From NCBI GenBank assembly GCA_025738555.1, contig JAOVFP010000003.1, positions 1,426,001 through 1,490,000 of the forward strand: a stretch of DNA of 64,000 nucleotides. The letters run 5' to 3'. The notes below the pieces were generated by a model, which worked only from the letters and a program-made list of their open reading frames with translations, had not been told where the DNA came from and made no database searches. Positions 25,481 to 35,594 of this stretch are shown piece by piece (the stretch's first letter is position 1; the number at the start of each line of letters is the position of its first letter). Source of the DNA: Cyathus striatus. Lineage: Eukaryota; Basidiomycota; Agaricomycetes; Agaricales; Nidulariaceae. The translations under genes were made by a program, and so were the position numbers.

Positions 25481-25594
25481 TGTTGCGGTGGGAAGAACAC
25501 GTCGTTGATCGAAGAAAACAAATGTGGGGTTGTTATTTTTGTAGCATGTGATATGACCGTGGAACTAGCTAAGTAGAATAGACATTAGTAACTT

Positions 25595-25675
25595 CATAAG
25601 GTCTGATAACCTAGTGGTAAGTATGCGCATTGTTAACTCTCCAAGGTCTTGAGTTCGAACCAGTGTAGGGTACTT
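25595..25675 (+). other. tRNA-like sequence (degenerate tRNA or SINE head)
   Basis: AACCTAGTGGTAAGTATG resembles a tRNA A box and GAGTTCGAACC a B box, 35 bases apart, followed by a T-run like a Pol III terminator. The acceptor, anticodon and T stems do not pair convincingly, so it is not called a functional tRNA. Confidence 0.4.
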
Positions 25676-25744
25676 TTTTTTATTATATATAAGTAAGAGT
25701 AATAAATCTAATGTACAAAGATTCTACCGGAAAATCCACTTAGA

Positions 25745-26030
25745 ATTCAGGTGGAGTCCAGGTAGAGTCCGTGTAGAGCTCAGGTGTAGCCAACCTGGAC
25801 TCCACCTGGACTTACCTGGACTCTATCTGGACTCTACCTGGACTCCAGTGCTTCAGTCCAGTAGACTCCAAGTACAGTCCAGGTAGCACTTGGACTCTAC
25901 CTGGACTCTACCCAGACTCCACCTGGACTCTACCTGGACTCCACCTGGACTTTACATAGAAATAGGCTGATCATGATTCTGGCCAGAGTCTGGGTAGAGT
26001 CCAGGTGGAATCTACACGGAGTCTACACGA
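25745..26030. repeat. Inverted minisatellite of CTGGACTCTAC units
   Basis: AGGTGGAGTCCAGGTAGAGTCC on the left switches near 25795 to its complement (CTGGACTCCACCTGGACT and variants, about twelve times), then back to GAGTCTGGGTAGAGTCCAGG near 25985. The arms can pair, so the block could fold back on itself. Confidence 0.85.
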
Positions 26031-26600
26031 TTTCGTGGAGGAGTGTAATGACCTCCACCATTGACCTCCTAGTGCACTAAGCCCTGTGGAGAGCACTTCT
26101 ATGTCTGAGGAGGGGAGGTTGGCAGATGTTCCAATTACACCAGAGAATATTTTCATGGGGTGGGTTGAGTAGTATTGATGTCTTTCTGGAGGGTTAGAAA
26201 AGGTAGGAAAGAAGAGCAAGGGATGTATGGCTGTAGTTTAGACAGTATAACTGATCTCTCAACCCATTTATCCTACTCTCTCGTCAATATCTCTCCTGCT
26301 CAAAACACACAAAAGCTGAAACCCTCCACCCCTCAAATCACCATAAATTCAAAATAGCATGGGTTATCCTTGTATTGCTGGGCCTGCTGGCCTCAGTGGC
26401 TCCATGCACTATCATGACATGGCATAGTTGCTGTGCATGTAAAGGCTGGTAGGTAAGAGAGAGGAAAAAGACAATGTCAGTGAATATGTCATTGGTGTCC
26501 ATGGATGCATGTGTTGTGAGGAGATGGAAGAAGAAAGATAGACACATGGGATGGGTAATGCATTGTGTTCAATGGATGCAGTTGCGGGAATGTGAGTCAG
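25971..26600 (-). pseudogene. Decayed fragment of an Rtt107-like BRCT gene
   Basis: Minus-strand segments read HASMDTNDIFTDIVFFLS and HGATEASRP (26547-26400), then HQYYSTHPMKIFSGVIGTSA and LPSSDIEVLSTGLSALGGQW (about 26200-26050). The same protein segments occur at 55290-55420 and 55660-55790 on the plus strand, there followed by a BRCT module. In yeast and fission yeast, Rtt107/Brc1 proteins are multi-BRCT scaffolds in replication-fork repair; the assignment is by remembered family resemblance. Relative to the 55.7 kb copy nearly every CpG in the shared stretch is TpG or CpA here. The fragment stops before the BRCT hallmark and is not functional. Confidence 0.72.
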
Positions 26601-26689
26601 TGAGTCATGTGATGGGTTCAGACACATTGAATCTGTTCTGAATGACAGTTCAATCACCATGTCCTTATAAAAGATAATTATGTACTTAC

Positions 26690-27330
26690 CTTACATGCTA
26701 GTAGTTCAATCTAATAAATAGAGATGTAAAAAAAGGAGTAATTTATGACATAGGTTTAATCCAACTCTGTCTGGGAGTCAAACCCAAGTTGAACCCAGCT
26801 TTCATGTGAACTCAATTGTTCAACTATAACCAATATACTAGCAAAGAGTTAGTATGTGTGCACACAATTATTTATACAACTTTGAATCACCAGTTACTTA
26901 GATTATAGTATCATGGAATTTTCTCAGATGTATTGAATCTTCTTTAATCACTGTTAAATGTAGTAGATATAAGTAGCATTTTAAAAGCACTAATTTCCCT
27001 GTGAGTTAAAGTCTGAAGTACAGACCATGAGTAATTAAAAATAGTATTTTAAAAATGATATATCACCAAATCACTTGGTAGCTCCCCATCTGGGAGTCAA
27101 ATGCAGCTTTCACATGGACTTATTGCTTAGTTGTGCATGACAGGTGTGTGTGCTAACTGATATACTAACAAAAATTTAGTACATGTGCACACCACTATTT
27201 ATAGAACTTGATTGCAGTGAGCTGTTGATACTGAAATTTGAGAAGGGTTTCATGGGATCTTCTTGAACATGTTGAATCACCAGTAAAAATTAAGTATAGT
27301 AGTTACAGCACACTAAAGATTCTAGTGAGC
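26690..27330 (-). repeat. Two tRNA-Asp-like dispersed repeats, CpG-depleted
   Basis: On the minus strand, B-box-like words (GGTTTGACTCCCAG near 26775-26790; a diverged one near 27095-27110) follow A-box-like words TTAGTATAT (near 26845 and 27175). Flanking text (GTCTGAAGTACAGACCATGAG at 27011) is shared with 59174 and 43850. Likely old SINE-like copies. Confidence 0.6.
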
Positions 27331-27340
27331 TGTATCTGTT

Positions 27341-28356
27341 ATATCCATGTCTGGATACATTGTGCTGACATTCCCATGTGACCTTCCAACATACCCAGTC
27401 CATTCCTGGAATGTACCTGCTATGGGTTTACACTTCCCAATGTTCCCACCTGGGAATGTACCTGGAACCTGTTGGATTTTCTATTGGGTATCTTGGATAT
27501 GTAGTTTCTCTTATGACAGCCTCACTGCATCATTATTATATTAATCCTCTCTTCCATTTCTACCTGTACGTTTCATTATGGCCTTTGTAGTTTAGTTCCT
27601 TATTCTTCATTCTGAATGTGTCATTTGTGCTCCTACTCCGCTTTGCCCAGCTTTTATATTCTACCTATCCATTTGACTTTCTCTTAGTATTATACTTCTA
27701 CATTTGTACCTACAGGTTCCTACTTAGTATATATAGTCTTCCAGATGTACTAGGTAGTCTTTAGTATTTGTATAAACTTCATACACTTCTTTCTACACTT
27801 AAGTTCTGAAACCCACTCCAGGTTTTCCTTCAGGTTTCTCTCCTGCTACCTAGTGTAGTGGTGAAGCCTCATCTTATACTATGGAACATTTCCTTTTGTC
27901 TTATATCATCTTCCTTGAAATACAAACCATTTCCTGGGGATATCCAGGTGGCACAGCATATAAGCTGAAGCCATGGCTCTTTTCCACACTTCTGCTCTAC
28001 ATTCCATACCCATACTCACTTCAGGTTTCTGCTATAGTTCTCCCATGCCTTCTGGGTGTCTTCACATTCATTTCCCAGCAGGAAGGGAATCAGTATGTAA
28101 CAGTATACAAATACTTATACCTTGGATATCTCTTTTATCATAGCTCCAACTGGAACTTCAGTTACTCACACAGTGCATACCACTAGTCATACCAATGCTG
28201 TGGGTGCTCATGCCACCCATGCAGCTATAAGGCAACAGCCTCAAAGGAGTACTTCAGGTTCTGTACCTTCTACACTGTCTCAGGTTACACCCAGTCCAGC
28301 ACCACCTCCTAGTGCTACTTTCCTGGGTCCACCCTTGACTTCCACTCAATTGAGGT
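27341..28356 (+). other. Unassigned AT-rich stretch with a Pro/Ser-rich frame at its end
   Basis: Pyrimidine-rich sequence with no long supported gene. From about 28150 to 28350 the plus strand encodes a Thr/Ala/Pro-rich segment (PSTLSQVTPSPAPPPSATFL). It ends where foldback element 2 begins and might be 5' gypsy (gag-like) sequence belonging with the pol remains at 35600, but no zinc knuckle is visible to prove that. Confidence 0.25.
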
Positions 28357-28372
28357 GTGTCAGCCAAATTTA

Positions 28373-28429
28373 TCATTTAAGCTCGACATTTTATGATATG
28401 AAATATCATAAAATGTCGAGCTTAAATGA
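28373..28429. repeat. Perfect 27-base-arm hairpin at the left end of element 2
   Basis: TCATTTAAGCTCGACATTTT continues to GATAT, a GAA spacer, then the exact complement. The partner hairpin at the other end (35536-35564) has a different sequence but the same GATAT/ATATC centre with a three-base loop. Confidence 0.93.
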
Positions 28430-28439
28430 GTACAGATTA

Positions 28440-29200
28440 CTCATAAAAACTTATTACTTTGTGCTTCTTACTATTATTACAATTGTATTATGTGTACTCA
28501 TAAGTACTCATTACTTCACATTCCCTATTATTATTGTAATACTATTATGTGTACTCATAAGTACTCATTACATTATGTTTCCTATTGTTATTGTAATACT
28601 ATTATGTGTACTCATAAGTACTCATTACTTTATATTCCTTATTGTTATTGTAATACTATTATGTGTACTCATAAGTACTCATTACTTTATATTTCCTATT
28701 GTTATTGTAATACTATTATGTGTACTCATAAGTACTCATTACTTTATATTCCTTATTGTTATTGTAATACTATTATGTGTACTCATAAGTACTCATTACT
28801 TTATATTTCCTATTGTTATTGTAATACTATTATGTGTACTCATAAGTACTCATTACTTTATGTTTCATATTATTATTGTAATACTATAATGCATACTCAT
28901 AAGTACTCATTACATTATGTTTTATATTGTTATTGTAATAGTAATATGCATACTCATAAGTACTCATTACATTGTGTTTCATATTATTATTGTAATACTA
29001 GTATGTGTAATCATAAGTACTCATTACTTTATGTTCTGTATTATTACTGTAATGCTTCCTATTATTATTTAATGGTATAATGTGTACTCATAAGTACTCA
29101 TTAATTTATGTTTCCTATTACTATTGTATTAATATTATGTATACTCATAAGTGCTCATTACTTTATACTTTCTATTATTATTAATAGTATTATGTATGCT
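28440..29200 (+). repeat. 57-base minisatellite, left arm of element 2
   Basis: GTACTCATAAGTACTCATTA recurs every 57 bases, about 13 times. Since 57 is divisible by three, two frames stay open through the array; the encoded repeats (MCTHKYSLLYIPYCYCNTI-like) are an artefact of period, not a gene. Confidence 0.93.
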
Positions 29201-29229
29201 TTTCCCTTATGTATTGCTATTACTGATTA

Positions 29230-30085
29230 CCAGTTGACCTGCGCTTTACATATTTCCCACGCTTCGCATTTGTCACGTTATTCACGCGCGTCACGTTCGT
29301 CACACATACTCCCGCGCCTCATATTTTTCCCACGCATTGCATTTGTCACGTTCGTCACACATATTCCCGTGCCTCGTATTTTTCCAAAGGAGAAAAGACA
29401 AAGTAGTCCTTCTGAAAAGAGAACAAGAAGAAAAGAAGGTGATGATGTAGTTGACACTAAACTAAAGAATAGACAAGCAAGTAATGACCAAATGGATACT
29501 AATACTAAAAGAACTATATAACATAAATCAGAGATGTGAACACATATGACAGTGTAGAAGTGTCATGTAATCATATAGAGTAAGCATATATGTGACTTAA
29601 TAATGTGAGCAGAAGATATAAGAATAACCAATGGTTAATGCAAGAATCATGATTGTTTCATAACTAAGACATGTGAGTTTGATGTGATGTGGAATCACAT
29701 ATACTCACTATTCTTTCAGATTTTTTATCCATATGTAGTTCTTTCAGTATGTCCTTTTCTGTTCAGTTGTTAAATATTTCCAAAACATTCATTTCTATCA
29801 TATGATCTCATGATCTCTCATATCCAGACTAACCATTATAGTTTTTACTTTGTCATTTCATTACATCTCTAGACCTGATTATTAAACATCATATCATCCC
29901 ATTTCCAAATTTCTCATGCTCTGTCAGTGAGGTAGGACTTCAACTACATACACACTCTACATTTTTCATTCTTGTTTCTTATTACTACCACACTTCTATA
30001 ACTATCTAATTGTTATTTTCCATGTTACAGTCTCCACTTCTACAAGTTCATTTTGTTTCCTCTGCATATATAATTAATTGACTCT
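29230..30085 (+). repeat. Partial copy of foldback element 1 inside element 2
   Basis: 29240-29390 carries TTTGTCACGTTCGTCACACATA-type arm sequence. 29385-30080 then follows 16806-17545 closely, including GGAGAAAAGACAAAGTAGT and AATAACCAATGGTTAATGCA, with small indels. The junction at 29384 (TTTTTCCAAAGGAG) skips the inner arm and 19-base array. Confidence 0.85.
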
Positions 30086-30099
30086 ATACTACTGGGAAG

Positions 30100-30734
30100 T
30101 GTCGACATTGTCAACAGAAACCTTGCTTGCACATGTTAGGATAAGGGATGAGCCCCCCCCCCAAAAAATGATTTCTTTTAAAAAAATTAACATGCAGTAT
30201 GTTTATGTGTGTGGGTGTTCATTGTACATGTTGCTAATGTTAAGCCTCTTCATTTAAAAGTCAAAAGCATAATGTACAAATATGTATTACAAGATATTCA
30301 ATGTGTTGGTTTAAACCTTGATGTTAGTTTTCTGATTGAAGAGATGACTGATCTTTTCCTTTTTTTGTTTATCAGTGGTAGGTTTAGGAGATGGAGAAGG
30401 AGTGATGAGGACAGATCCTGTCCCACCTCTTGCTACTCCAACTGCACCTCCCACCTCTTGTCTGACCTTGGTGATCCACTCTACCAGGTACCTTCACCTC
30501 GACACCAACCCTCAAACTCACCCCACAAGTTCTCACTCTCAAAGAGCTTGTGCTCCTCCTGTTACATGGTGTCCCTGCATATTGAGCTGTAGGGATGTTC
30601 ATGTACATCAATCTCAATATCTAATTCCTCGCCCAATTTTTGATACCACTCGACATATCATTGTATACCTCCAACTGGTCTGCAGGAACATCCATCATGT
30701 ATTCAACAGCTGACAGAGGAGCCAAAGGTAACTG
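30100..30734. other. Interval between element-1 copy and F-box pseudogene
   Basis: A nine-C run at 30153-30161 and a Pro/Ser-coding plus-strand stretch (30375-30590) are present. No recognised gene. Confidence 0.3.
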
Positions 30735-32240
30735 TTAGGTTCCAGTCAGAGTGGCTATTGTGGATGACCTAGTGCGCATGATACACCCCAGCCAATAGAT
30801 ACAATTGCCAACCAAATCTTCTGATTCATCATCTACAGCACACAGCTTCAATTTCTGCAGTGATGGTAACAAATGAGTGATTTCCTTCGAGGTAGTCCGA
30901 AGCCAAATTAACTTTGAAAGAACTTTTCTAACTGAATCCTCCATCATAAGAAACAGCAAAAGCTCTTCAACACTACAGAGCTCTTTGGGAATCTGTGATA
31001 TGACAATAGATGATTGAAAATGCAAATTTAGTTGCTTGATGTTATTTGATGACAATTGAATCATGAATAGTAGTGGGCTGACGTCCTCAATGTCATCTAC
31101 GAGTTTAAGTTCAATGAGGCATGGGACATGAAGCATATGCAGAATGTCGTGCAACTCCAGTGAAAACTCAATGTGAAGGACATGTAGATATGGAAGTGTT
31201 ATGACTGACAGTATCACTCTAAGCATGCAACTATTGCACGACCACGTCAACTCTTCCAGGTAAGGCACAGTACACAATATTGAGCTGATGTCATACTCAT
31301 TCCTGCATCCTAAGCCTATTCCTGAGCATGTAATTGAGAGCCTCCTCATATTTGCCCAAGGGAAAGCAGAAGCATCAGGAACTATAATACTGAGGGACTT
31401 TGTGAAGTTCTCGAGGGCAGTGGCACCTTGGAAGACATTATATGAAGTGTGCTTGTAGAAAATTGTGATTTTGAGCATATGGAGCATCCCTGTTTTTGGA
31501 TCAAGGCCACCACTATGGTCATATTGAATACATTGGCAAGAGTACTTCCATTGATGCTAATATATGATCAGCAATGCACATGACTCACAATATCTTCAAC
31601 CACACAGTGAAGGGGTATATTGATAGAAGGCACAATAGTAATTGAGAGTGGTGCCATTTTTGAGAACTCAAGGCATGACTGAATCCTCATCTCCATGGTG
31701 GAATGGCTGACTTCCTCAAATCATGTACACCCTACCACATCAAATTTACTCCATAATAATGGGGTGTTCAGCACTAAGCCCCTCCAACATGCACAGACTT
31801 GTTGCCAATTCCAAGTTCAACCAGGGCCTGTAAGTATCCTTATGTTTTCCTCACACATGTAGGTGAATATCTCAACTAGAAGCTCATCTGGTAGCCTGCG
31901 AATAGATGATAATAGTGAACAGTGAATTCCTGGTATGTATGAAGGTTTGCTACTCACAATTGGAGGAGCTGTGTAGCCACTTGTAAGGTAGAGATTTCAG
32001 CTTCGAGGGTGTGGATGGAGGTCTTGGTAGAAAAAATAAGCACCTCAATTGCAGAGCGATTGACTGGACTTGGAACATGGTTTGAAAACAAGTAAGGTGG
32101 GAGGGTCCTGAGAGAGGACCTTGCTGAGAACCCCTGTCAGATAACCACATTTAGGGCATGGTGGTGGGATGTTATGAAACACATTCTTATACAGGCCCTA
32201 TAGAATTTCATCATTGGTGGGTCCATTTCTGCTCTGAAAC
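30735..32240 (-). pseudogene. F-box/LRR-type protein pseudogene
   Basis: Read on the minus strand: a coiled N-terminal segment (IHTLEAEISTLQVATQLLQL, about 32045-31962) up to a GTGAGT donor, then the F-box core RRLPDELLVEIFTYM (about 31912-31868) continuing with QQVCACWRGLVLNTPLLWSK, then a Leu-rich C-terminal half (31487-30735) of LRR type. This order is typical of the large basidiomycete family of F-box receptors for SCF ubiquitin ligases. At least three nonsense codons break it: TGA at 31819-31817 within the F-box, TGA at 31723-31721, and one near 32125. The changes fit C-to-T or G-to-A decay. It lies as passenger sequence between the arms of foldback element 2. Confidence 0.8.
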
Positions 32241-32244
32241 ACAA

Positions 32245-34200
32245 GTGAATGGCTTGTTTGCAAGTCCTTTGAGGTCTGAAGCACCTTGTTCATAACTTAT
32301 AAGCATAGCAATTTGATTGACCCTTACAAGGAAAGTAATAGATGCAGGGCACATTATTGTGAGAAATTGCAGGTCATGAATCACATATAAATTTGGCCGA
32401 TTGAGGAGTAGAGCCATATCTTCTCTTGCTCTGCCATCTATATCTTTTGAACCTAATGAAGACCCACAGTTCCTGGTGGAGATCAAGTTTGACAATGATG
32501 TCATGGCAAGTAGAGTCATTCACCCTGTATCATCTGTACTGCCCTTCAGTGGGCCCATGTTGAAAGGTCATCCTACTTGTATATTCAGCACAATGACAGT
32601 ATGCAACATGCCACAATTATGGAAAATGACAAAGTCATTCCCTTTCCAGTCATGTGTGTACACCAGTAAGAGGTTAGTGATGTTTACAATGGGGTGATAG
32701 TAGCTAGATTATGTAATATAATTACTTACTCCTAAAACAACATAATTGGGTGGCGAGTTTGGAGGGAATTTTGCAGAAGATCAGTATTAATGATGCTTCC
32801 AGGCAAAAGGGGTAGAAAGGGGATGTATAGGAAGGTGGGAGAATAACTAAGTAGTGGTTATGTAATGTCTCTGGCTATGTACAATGCAACATGCAATTCT
32901 CTAAGAGTTTGTGGTTTCTCTTACTAGACTCAAATCAAATCACTTAAACAATAATCTTGGAAAGTTCACTTTAATTCACTACACTATGTCAAGGTACTTT
33001 ATAATGGAAGCTGCATGGGGGATAGCTTCCTGTACATGGCAAATCTTGTCTACTTTATATACTGCTAGAAATATGGTGGCTGAAGGTACTGTATAGCTAC
33101 TGGATAGTTACATTCAGGGTACTAAGCATGGTAAACAACATCACTGCAAAGGGAAGGCCATATGCTCATGGAGCATGCTGGATAGGGGGTCAAGCATCTG
33201 TCATAGAGAGTTGTGTGACAGGGGATATGGTGCCACATGTGTTCCTTCAGTTGGTACAGGATTGGCTATATGTGGATGTACTAAGAATAGCTCAGGTGTC
33301 GATCAGGATTCAGGGTGCATCACTTAATCTAGCTATGTCTCACTTCACTAGTTTCTCTGAGAGAAGTTGATTGGTTGACTCAGGACTTTGGGACTCACTG
33401 AGGTGCCTGGCAAGGCACCTCGTCATCACTTGCTTCTCTTGGATATTGATCATGTCTTGTCATGTGACCTTTGTGCATCACCAGACACATTTCTGGCTGT
33501 TATCCATTTAGTTGCTGAGTTTCTTGCTGTCTTTATCTCTCCACTTCTGTATGCAGTACTACCTTAGGCTTTTATGTTAACAATACCCTTGGTGAGTGTA
33601 CTTTTAGTAGTACTATAACTGGCAGCTCAGGTCTCAACTCCAATCCTATGATCTAACCCATGTTTGTTACCATATGGTGAGTACTCATATACATAATAGA
33701 AAAGCTAAAATTGACTGCTATAGGTAGTGTACACCTGTCAGGTGTCTCACCAGATTTGGAGAGATTTCTAGCTGCTGGAGTTTATACAGCAGTGCACAGA
33801 CTTCTGGCAGGGATGTGATGTGTGTGCTGCCCAGATACAGTGTGTTTTCAGTGTGCTTTGCATTGGGTAGGAGCAGGGAGATGAGCAGTTCCATAGTGCC
33901 ACAGGGGTGAACCTGGAAGTGCAGCTTGCCTGTTACCAGGTTTTTCCAGAGCTGAACGGGCAATAAAATGTCAACTTTGACAGAAAAATATAATTAAAAC
34001 AGCATCTCCCCAGCCTCAATATTTTCCGGTGCTCAGCCAAGCATAATGCAAGGTTCTACAACATCATCGAGCTCACCCATGTTTGGATCAACTTCCCTGG
34101 AAGAAATTGGAGCACATGACTGTGTAAAAGTGCACATGAAAGTCGAAAAGTGCAACCCATTTTGCCCCAGAGAGAAAACCTTGCAAGCAAGGTGATTAAA
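32245..34200. other. Inner part of element 2 without a recognised gene
   Basis: Short frames on both strands (for example 33128-33370 plus and 33963-33718 minus, the latter Leu-rich) could be remains of LRR-type genes but cannot be assigned. CpG is rare throughout. Confidence 0.3.
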
Positions 34201-34204
34201 TTCT

Positions 34205-34735
34205 TACTCCACTCTCGTGTGACATTCATAAAAGCGCAATGCTCATAAAGAATGTGACAAACGTGACGCGTGACACGCATGAAAGCATGACAAACGCGCT
34301 AAAGCGTGACAAACGCGCTAAAGCGTGACAAACGCGCTAAAGCGTGACAAACGCGCTAAAGCGTGACAAACGCGCTAAAGCGTGACAAACGCGCTAAAGC
34401 GTGACAAACGCGCTAAAGCGTGACAAACGCGCTAAAGCGTGACAAACGCGCTAAAGCGTGACAAACGCGCTAAAGCGTGACAAACGCGCTAAAGCGTGAC
34501 AAACGCGCTAAAGCGTGACAAACGCGCTAAAGCGTGACAAACGCGCTAAAGCGTGACAAACGCGCTAAAGCGTGACAAACGCGCTAAAGCGTGACAAATG
34601 TGATGCGTGGGAATATATGTGACGAACGTGACGCGCAGGAAATTTGTGACAGATGTGCGAAGCGCGGGAATATGTGTGACGAACGTAACACATGGGAAAA
34701 TTGTGACAGATGTGACACACTTGAAAAGCGTACAT
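34205..34735 (-). repeat. Expanded 19-base array GCGTGACAAACGCGCTAAA and adjoining arm
   Basis: About 16 near-perfect copies fill 34280-34600, the reverse complement of the six-copy array at 16158-16272. It is followed by GTGACGAACGTGACGCGC-type sequence like the arms of element 1. CpG is fully kept in this array although both flanks are CpG-poor. Confidence 0.93.
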
Positions 34736-34739
34736 AATT

Positions 34740-35490
34740 CTATTAGAATAATAATAGGAAGCATAAAGTAATGAGCACTTATGAGTACACATAATACTAT
34801 TAAAATAATAATAGGAAGCATTACAGTAATAATAGAAAACATAAAGTAATGAGTACTTATGAGTACATATACTAGTATTACAATAACAATAGGAATTATA
34901 AAGTAATGAGTACTTATGAGTACACATACTAGTATTACAATAATAATAAGAATCATAAACTAATGAGTACTTATGAGTACACACACTAGTATTACAATAA
35001 TAATAGGAATCATAAACTAATGAGTACTTATGAGTACACACACTAGTATTACAATAATAATAGGAATCATAAACTAATGAGTACTTATGAGTACACAAAC
35101 TAGTATTACAATAATAATAGGGATCATAAAGTAATGAGTACTTATGAGTACACATGCTAGTATTAAAATAACAATAGAAAACATAAAGTAATGAGTACTT
35201 ATGAGTACACATATTAGTATTACAGTAATAATAGGAATCATAAAGTAATGAGTACTTATGAGTACACACACTAGTATTACAATAATAATAGAAAGCATAA
35301 AGTAATGAGTACTTATGAGTACACACACTAGTATTACAATAATAATAGAAAGCATAAATTAATGAGTACTTATGAGTACACATAGTAGCATTACAATAAT
35401 AATAGGAAGCATAAAGTAATGAGTGCTTATGAGTAGACATAATACAATTGTAATAATAGTAGAAGCATAAAGTAATGAGTACTTATGAAT
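34740..35490 (-). repeat. 57-base minisatellite, right arm of element 2
   Basis: AATGAGTACTTATGAGTACA recurs about 13 times at 57-base steps, inverted relative to the left arm. Units of the two arms differ (ACTAGTATTACAATAATAAT here versus ACTATTAT equivalents on the left), so the arms have evolved separately. Confidence 0.93.
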
Positions 35491-35535
35491 AGTCTATATA
35501 TATATATAGTATATGCCTCACTCATAAAACTCAGA

Positions 35536-35564
35536 CCTTATATGATATCCCATATCATATAAGG
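35536..35564. repeat. 13-base-arm hairpin at the right end of element 2
   Basis: CCTTATATGATAT, CCC, ATATCATATAAGG. It lies 22 bases inside the terminal GGCTGACAC. Confidence 0.9.
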
Positions 35565-35594
35565 CCTATGATAAATGAGAAATTTGGCTGACAC

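Larger units (their letters stand above)
28357..35594. mobile_element. Foldback element 2, composite, with hairpin ends and 57-base minisatellite arms
   Basis: Both ends read GTGTCAGCCAAATTT then TCATTTA (left 28357; right, reversed, from 35594). Each end has a subterminal hairpin: left 28373-28429 with 27-base arms and a GAA loop, right 35536-35564 with 13-base arms and a CCC loop, both centred on GATAT-NNN-ATATC. Inside the hairpins lie inverted arrays of a 57-base unit (28440-29200 and 34740-35490). Further in are fragments matching the core and arms of foldback element 1, then an F-box/LRR pseudogene. No transposase seen. No clear target duplication. Gypsy pol sequence abuts the right end. 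Confidence 0.78.

Noticed and set aside
25595..25675. A functional tRNA-Asn with GTT anticodon
   Set aside because: GTTAA is present at about the right place, but acceptor, anticodon and T stems do not pair.
28122..28356. Gag gene of a retrotransposon
   Set aside because: Only a Pro/Thr/Ser-rich segment is seen; no CCHC zinc knuckle or capsid-like block, so the link to the pol remains is unproven.
28490..29080. Repeat proteins such as MCTHKYSLLYI... and the membrane-like IIIVILLCVLISTHYF series (also 34565-35440)
   Set aside because: The 57-base period is a multiple of three, which keeps two frames open by default; the two arms give the same peptides from opposite strands.
34280..34600. CRISPR-like array
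   Set aside because: Units are head-to-tail with no unique spacers, in a eukaryotic repeat context.
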